A DNA stretch of 64,000 nucleotides from Hypsibius dujardini. Lineage: Eukaryota; Tardigrada; Eutardigrada; Parachela; Hypsibiidae. A program made the translations under genes and the position numbers. The stretch is taken from the NCBI GenBank assembly GCA_001579985.1, contig LRSR01006252.1:1-64000 (forward strand), read 5' to 3'. Below the pieces are notes generated by a model, which was not told where the DNA came from, made no database searches, and worked only from the letters and a program-made list of their open reading frames with translations. This document shows, piece by piece, positions 58,690-64,000 of the stretch. Numbering within the stretch: the first letter of the stretch is position 1; each line of letters starts with the position of its first letter.

Positions 58690-59125
58690 GTCCGATATTA
58701 ACGAAACCGGTTGGGGGGCGTGATTATATGTTTTACTTCGTACTGAGAATTTCAGCATGCTTTCAACCATGATTCGATGTGTACTGCCAACAATCATGCG
58801 TCCATCATTTCTTGCCTTATTGATCTCAATATTGACAGCGGTGTTCTAGATCTCATTTCAGGTTATCTGACAGAACGGACACATGGTACTGCGGTGAATG
58901 GTGCCGAATCCTAACCTTGGTCTTCTACTGTACGTTTCTCTAGTCAACGATATGGGCCAATGTCTTCCTCCCAGTACCAAACTGAAACTGTTTGCTGATG
59001 ACTCTGCCATCGTCCTGGTTATCTTTTTTTACAGCACCCTATCACGTGGCTATGATATATTTCATTTCGTTTCGCTGGCTGGCCTGGCCTTAACCTCAAT
59101 AAATCATTGGTCCACACTATCGAAA
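58690..59125 (+). mobile_element. LINE (non-LTR) reverse-transcriptase relic
   Basis: Decayed coding sequence in more than one frame. An upstream part reads LDLISGYLTERTHGTAVNG, like the palm region before the catalytic block in Jockey-type LINEs. The next part reads LLLYVSLVNDMGQCLPPST, then KLKLFADDSAIV, where FADD is the catalytic motif of reverse transcriptase. The expected P-Q-G-S motif is degraded to PNPNLG. No 5' part, endonuclease or poly(A) tail is seen. Confidence 0.7.
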
Positions 59126-59867
59126 ACGTCTTCATGTTTGGTAAGAACATAATTTATGTTACATTCCGAGTAAGAGAGTATTGCAGCTGCAAATATCGCA
59201 TATGCTGTAAATACAAGTTCTTAATTAATTATTAGATTCATCTAGAAAAGTACGAAACTTTATATCTTTCCGACACATTAATTATCGACCTGCTTTGCAA
59301 TAGCTCAGTGATAGTTCTCAGTAACCCTTGTGTTTAAAACAACATACACTAGAGATAATATTGAGTCCTTCGTCCTTTTATTGATTGGAAATACAAGGCT
59401 GCACTGTTGATCTGAAAACAAGCGAACATAACATGACAGTCTGGCGAGCTGTTATCGAATGCTGACTGCATCTAGGAATGAGCAGCTCTCTGATTAACCA
59501 GACAATCTATGGAGCATTTCACGTGCTTAGGAGGGTTCGCCTCAAATGATGAAATTTCAGCTTCGACATTCTACGGCCTCTGACAACATTAAACATCACG
59601 TCATCTCTGAAAATATCATTTTTTCAGTACTTTTTTGCGGTTTTTTTAGTGTGTCCTACCAGATTCAAGTGGAATTCGCACCTGTGCCAAACCATCATTT
59701 TTTGCTCCTCAGCTTTATAACATACGACTTTATGCATCATTCTCAGAGGTTTGCGAGAGGATTAAGAAAAAATTGTAACTTGCAAAAATCCCGACCAATT
59801 GATGTGAATTGACGTTGCCTATTTCTCCACCCATAGACCAAATTGCCCCACCCTAGGACACAGGAAT
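59126..59867. other. Intergenic, no gene recognised
   Basis: An 88-codon frame at 59546-59812 has no recognisable family. Confidence 0.45.
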
Positions 59868-60140
59868 AATTTTGATACGGTCAAAGTTATAGTTCCCATA
59901 TTAGAAAGCTACTAGGACAATGATTCATTCGGTTTTTCCGTGTGGAAATTATCAGTTTTGCCCTCTCCGACCTGCCTCGGGGACCTCAAAAAATATGTTT
60001 TTTTGAGATGGGATGGACTAAAAAGTGGATCTACGCCGCAAAAATAAATCAAAAATTGACACAATCCTAAAATTCGAACATCCATGGTTTCATTTTTAGA
60101 TACTTCTCCCAAAAGTATTACTTCGACCGTATCGAAAATG
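59868..60140. mobile_element. MITE family G, about 270 bp
   Basis: Left TTTTGATACGGTCAAAGTTA and the reverse complement of the right end TTTTCGATACGGTCGAAGTA pair with a few mismatches. Outer boundaries are approximate and no frame lies between. Confidence 0.6.
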
Positions 60141-63130
60141 TTTCTATATTCACAGTTGGTGCAACTCAGCCAACTGGCTCAACCCTTTTTGAATTCCCTT
60201 GCTGGAGGCGTGTGCAGGGTGCGTTGATTTTCCACGCCATGTGTAAACAAATAGACACACACAAAAACCACCGCCCAGGCGGTCTACTGCACCGGCATTG
60301 CAAAGTACGACGTATGGGGAATAAGCAACAAAAACCGTGTGATTACACTTTTTTTCCGCTTTTCCAAAAAAGAAATGTCATTTACCTGCAGATCAAAAAA
60401 TGGTCAAAACGAGTTACCCCTTCCACAAGTGGAGATGAAGTTGATCTATCACAGGGCTTAGATAAATTTCAAAAATGTTAATTTCTTTGCAAATGGAATC
60501 CGCGCGGAATATTTGCAGTGGAATTCAAGTATTTGTATTGCATAGCTGTTTTTGGCTGCATCCTCTTTCTCACATCTTGCGGCTGCTTTTTCAAAAATAA
60601 AATTACAATTTTTACTAGTGCACAAAATAATTTTTTTTTTAAAAAAACCATTCACGCATATCCGACGATTCGATGAGAAGCTGTGAACGAAGAAAGGCTT
60701 GCATCTTTAGGACGCCGATTTCATAAAACGCCGCAAAAGCATAAAACGCGTCAAATAAAGTGGGCTAGACGATAAAAAGAATTACAATGCTGATGTCGTT
60801 ATCAGAATAGCTTTGTAATACATTAATACTTAAACCGAAGAAAGAGGATGCATGCGTAGTTCAGACCGTATGGACATCGTCAAAAATGAATTTTACAGAT
60901 ATACCGGGTTCGGCAATTCTTTTAGGACGGGAGTTTTTGGTGTTCATTGCAGCGTTTTGTAACTTTTTGTATTCTATTGAATAGCCCACACTCTTACCCA
61001 GCGAACACACATTTTAGAATAAAATTCGAGCTAACGCGACAAAAGTTATGACGAAGAACCCAATACGGTAGGAAATTGAAGTGTCCCATTGCACGCATTT
61101 CCCATTCCCGCCAAATTACTTTAAAATCTTAATTTAAAACCAATAATTGAGTGTGCTCATTTCACAAGCGTTCAGCAAAAAAATTAGGATTTTGGAGCAA
61201 CACAGGAAGCAGGGCTTGCGGCGACCTAGTGATTAGAAAGTGGGATATTTTGGATGTTGAACCTTCCTCTCAGGTCCCCGGCCCGTTTATCTCCATGCTA
61301 CAACCGATTTTTATCATTAAAAATGTAAATGAAAGATGAGGTTCTCAGCTGTAAAATTGTTTAAAAATATTTTGTTATTTGATTGTTTAAGTCACCATAA
61401 TTCTACTAGCAAAACGCGCCACGTTTTTAAGAAATATGGATTTTTGAGGCCGTTCCTTCTTTTATTTTTAAATAATTTTGGTATGATTGAAACGCCAAAT
61501 TTTTTATATCGCTGAGTAGCCCCACATATATGCTACAGGATGCTTGTTAAGGTTTATTATTTTCCGGCTTTTGCGTGAGGAGGTAGGCCACTAACTCCGG
61601 TGCACTCAGCGAACCGCCAAAAAATTGTCATTGGCTGGGACACGGACAAATTTGAAAGGTGCACACAATCAGAGCCTCATTACGTCTGTGTACATCTGCC
61701 ACTCTGGTTCCGAACAAATTTCTGACACATCAAAAGGTATCAATTTCAAAAAAATCAAAACAAACTTCCTGAACATATCGGTTTCCAGAACGACACTGAG
61801 AAACCCAGTCCAAAAGGGATTGCCGAACCCGGTTTGGTAAATGTTTTCCGACCGATATGTCATGAACCTAGTATGACCTGTTTTGTTCTGTTTTTAATCC
61901 ACTTTAGAAGGAAGTCAGGAAAATATTTAGCAATGTGTTCTGCATACTGTTTTGGTACCTTTGCAAAATCGAGAATACATTTTCAGATTGTTCATCCTCA
62001 GTCTACAGTAGATCTAATCATCCTTAAAAATTGCAATATAACATCAAGAGAACAAACAAATAATAGGATTATTGTCATCTTGCGAATCGTGTGAGAGAGT
62101 CACAGTCTCAATTGGGCGACTCGCTCTCAGGCGTGGAACTTATTCCACGAAATTCGGGTGAGTAATAATAAACATTATCTGACTTGACACGTTGCCTAAT
62201 TGAGTGACGTATGTTCTGCGAGTGAGGTTTGATGTTCGTAGAATCTTGACAGTTAGCTGCTCGAGTGCGGAGAAAATCCAGTTTGACAAACATTTTCTGC
62301 GTATCCGTTAGCTTCGTAAACATCGAACATCGAAAATACAGTCAGCCCCAAGAAAAACTCTCATCACGTGACTTTTGCTGAAAACTCCGCCCGAAATTGC
62401 ACCGTTTCGGTACGACCAATCAGGACATATACTGTACATGTAATGCATAAATCGAATCAAAACACGAACAAGCAAGCAATAAAAAAATTAGATAACAGGA
62501 ATAAAAATTTGAACAATTCAAGCTAGGAGAAAAAAAACTTCGGAACCGGGAAATTTAAACATCACAGACATTGAAAAACCAAGTTAATTACTAAAATTTA
62601 AAAACGTTGAACCTTAATACCCAAATCGAAACTCGGAATCCTGCATAAATTTATCAATCCGTACAGGCATGGAGTCCTGCAGTGTGAACTGCCATTGTTG
62701 TTTCAGGAGGAATTCGCCTTCCGTTGATCATTTTGAAAAACAACTTTACTGAACCAAGCCAATCAAGAACGATAGCAGCGTTAAAAAAAGCACAGTCATA
62801 AACAGCTGCAAAAACAGCTGATAAGATTTCGAATTCGGTTACTTTAGGTAGTTTCCCTGCGGTTATGTCATTAGTTGATGCTCATCCTATACAAAGGTAA
62901 ACTGCTATTTGTTTTTCGAGATCGCGAGATAAGCCTATTTTTGGTGAGCCACACGGTTCAATTACCTGCAACTCGTAATATCGAGAACATTCTATTGGCA
63001 CATTTGTCGCACCTCACCTCTCTCTATGCGCAAAATGTTTATGTTGGGCAAGGAGTTTTTCTTGGGGCTGACTGTACTGGTACTTGTACGTTTCAAGAAG
63101 ACGAATTTCCATTATAGTTGAGTCCGTTAT
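60141..63130. other. Intergenic, no gene recognised
   Basis: About 3 kb without a supported gene. Open frames below 90 codons on both strands. Confidence 0.5.
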
Positions 63131-63137
63131 TATAAAA
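63131..63137 (+). promoter_or_regulatory. TATA box of cysteine-rich peptide gene
   Basis: TATAAAA lies 92 bases before the ATG at 63223. This is close to the spacing seen at the CUB gene. Confidence 0.6.
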
Positions 63138-63222
63138 GCTGATATTGATTGCGGTGACTTCGGCACGTAACAATTCTGTTGCCTCCATTTCATAATTACA
63201 TTCTTCCAATTCCAAACAGGCC

Positions 63223-63489
63223 ATGTCGACATTTCACCTGATTTTATTTGTCCTCGTCATTGGGATCGTTGTTCCAGCCATCAACGGTATGTCATGCCCA
63301 AGCTCAGTAGCGAAGCGTTTTCAGGACTGCTCGGAGGAGAAAGTATGTCTCAGTTCCTGTGGCGGCGGGGGATTGCTGGGTCAAACCTGCGAGCAATGCT
63401 GTGCCAACCACAACAGTCCTCGTCAAGTCGGCTACTGTTCTCAAGCTGAAATTGGTCGATACGTCTCGTGTTATTGTGTTCGTTTGTAG
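63223..63489 (+). CDS. Secreted ten-cysteine peptide
   Basis: A single-exon frame of 88 residues with its own ATG. Residues 1-22 are a signal peptide (core HLILFVLVIGIVVPA, ending ING). The mature part has ten cysteines, with C-x9-C-x5-C-x3-C, a GGGGLLGQ turn, then C-x2-C-C, x11-C and a final C-Y-C. The even cysteine count and the adjacent CC suggest five disulfides. I do not recognise the exact family. Secreted defence, binding or inhibitor peptides often look like this, but no function can be assigned. A CAG just before the ATG region leaves open an upstream non-coding exon. Confidence 0.75.
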   Translation: MSTFHLILFVLVIGIVVPAINGMSCPSSVAKRFQDCSEEKVCLSSCGGGGLLGQTCEQCCANHNSPRQVGYCSQAEIGRYVSCYCVRL

Positions 63490-63782
63490 CCAGCTGTTGA
63501 GCGAGATATAATCTGTTCTTTTCTCACTAATAATCATCGTCAGATTATACAACCTTTCTCTTAGATTATGAATGGTTTAGTAAGTGTCAATTTCATAATT
63601 GGCGATAAATTGTCCGAACGTTTTCTGGGTTTATGGAAAATGCACGTCGCTTAACGCCTCAAAAACATATCGAAAACTGACTCCAATAGATCGTCCCCTT
63701 GCGCTGTCCGGCTAATCTAGAATCTCACAACGAAAACATCGAAACCCCGAATACGAAACCGTTTGAAACACGACTACGATAA
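63490..63782. other. 3' flank of cysteine-rich peptide gene
   Basis: Nothing recognised. Confidence 0.5.
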
Positions 63783-63900
63783 ATTCGCGATCTCAAGAGA
63801 CAGTTTTATGGCTAAGGGCGTGCATTCCGCCCACCTTGCAGCGTATATTTCGACCGGTGTTTGAATGTGTGTGCTGTACTGTGGCGATGCTTAGCTGTCC
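63783..63900. mobile_element. MITE family A, copy 3, interrupted
   Basis: TTCGCGATCTCAAGAGACAG followed by GGGCGTGCATTCCGCC and CTTAGCTGTCC matches copy 1 read on the opposite strand. At GTCC, inside the right terminal repeat, it breaks off into TAGAGATGGCA, the end of a family C element. Confidence 0.75.
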
Positions 63901-64000
63901 ATAGAGATGGCAAATTCATGAAACGAAATCCGAAAGAAATACTGCTCACCCAGGACCGCAACAGTTAGGATTAAACAATAGCTGTTGGTTTTTTTCAGTC
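63901..64000. mobile_element. MITE family C, copy 3, nested in family A, cut by window end
   Basis: It begins TAGAGATGGCAAA, the same terminus as the right end of 13102-13441 on the other strand. Only about 100 bases are in the window, so the far end cannot be seen. Confidence 0.4.

Noticed and set aside
58380-58720. Possible Tc1-like transposase on the minus strand
   Set aside because: Only a short SASTVRKCL-like helix could be read; stops and lack of catalytic residues make the call unsupported.
1-64000. CRISPR arrays, operons, ribosome binding sites, tRNA or rRNA genes
   Set aside because: Intron-rich animal DNA; no spaced direct repeats of the CRISPR type and no tRNA box pair or rRNA core that I could recognise.

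Overview
The window is animal nuclear DNA. Genes are split by spliceosomal introns with GT-AG, and in two cases GC-AG, borders. Intergenic spaces are long and AT-leaning, and there are microsatellites and many small inverted-repeat elements flanked by TA. The protein families (KCNQ channel, corazonin/GnRH-type peptide and receptors, thyroglobulin type-1, CUB) point to an invertebrate, most likely an ecdysozoan. A tardigrade is my best guess, but the sequence alone does not prove it. I rebuilt exon structures by hand from splice sites, reading phase and family alignment. All exon joins given for the main genes are phase-consistent.

Layout: 1-3200 holds a long foldback element and no recognised exon. 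3201-7186 (+) is a KCNQ potassium channel whose first exon(s) lie outside or were not recognised. 8300-10017 has two TA-flanked mobile elements and a decayed CUB-domain gene. 12676-13041 (+) encodes a corazonin/GnRH-like neuropeptide precursor. 16615-17343 (+) is a four-exon secreted CUB protein. 18200-27640 is built around a three-exon gene (20651-26237, +) that joins a MAP3K-like kinase domain to a threefold LRR-like repeat. Three copies of a small unrecognised gene family lie around and inside it on the other strand. 28241-31652 carries foldback elements and a minus-strand secreted protein with two thyroglobulin type-1 domains. 35046-37914 (+) is a small four-helix membrane protein. 40033-44742 (-) and 49458-56501 (+) are two divergently transcribed receptors of the GnRH/AKH/corazonin family. 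58690-59125 is a LINE reverse-transcriptase relic. 63223-63489 (+) is a secreted ten-cysteine peptide, followed by a nested pair of mobile elements cut by the window end.

How the genes relate: the peptide at 12.7 kb and the two receptors at 40-56 kb belong to one ligand-receptor superfamily, so a whole peptide signalling module may sit in one neighbourhood. The second receptor has lost the DRY motif, so the pair looks like a duplication followed by functional divergence. Several genes (CUB, thyroglobulin type-1, cysteine-rich peptide, neuropeptide) are short secreted products, and four of the loci have a visible TATA box. The kinase-LRR fusion is the least familiar architecture and the best candidate for an undescribed system. 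Much of the non-genic DNA is miniature inverted-repeat elements of at least five families; one has an intact filled site and an empty site in the same window.
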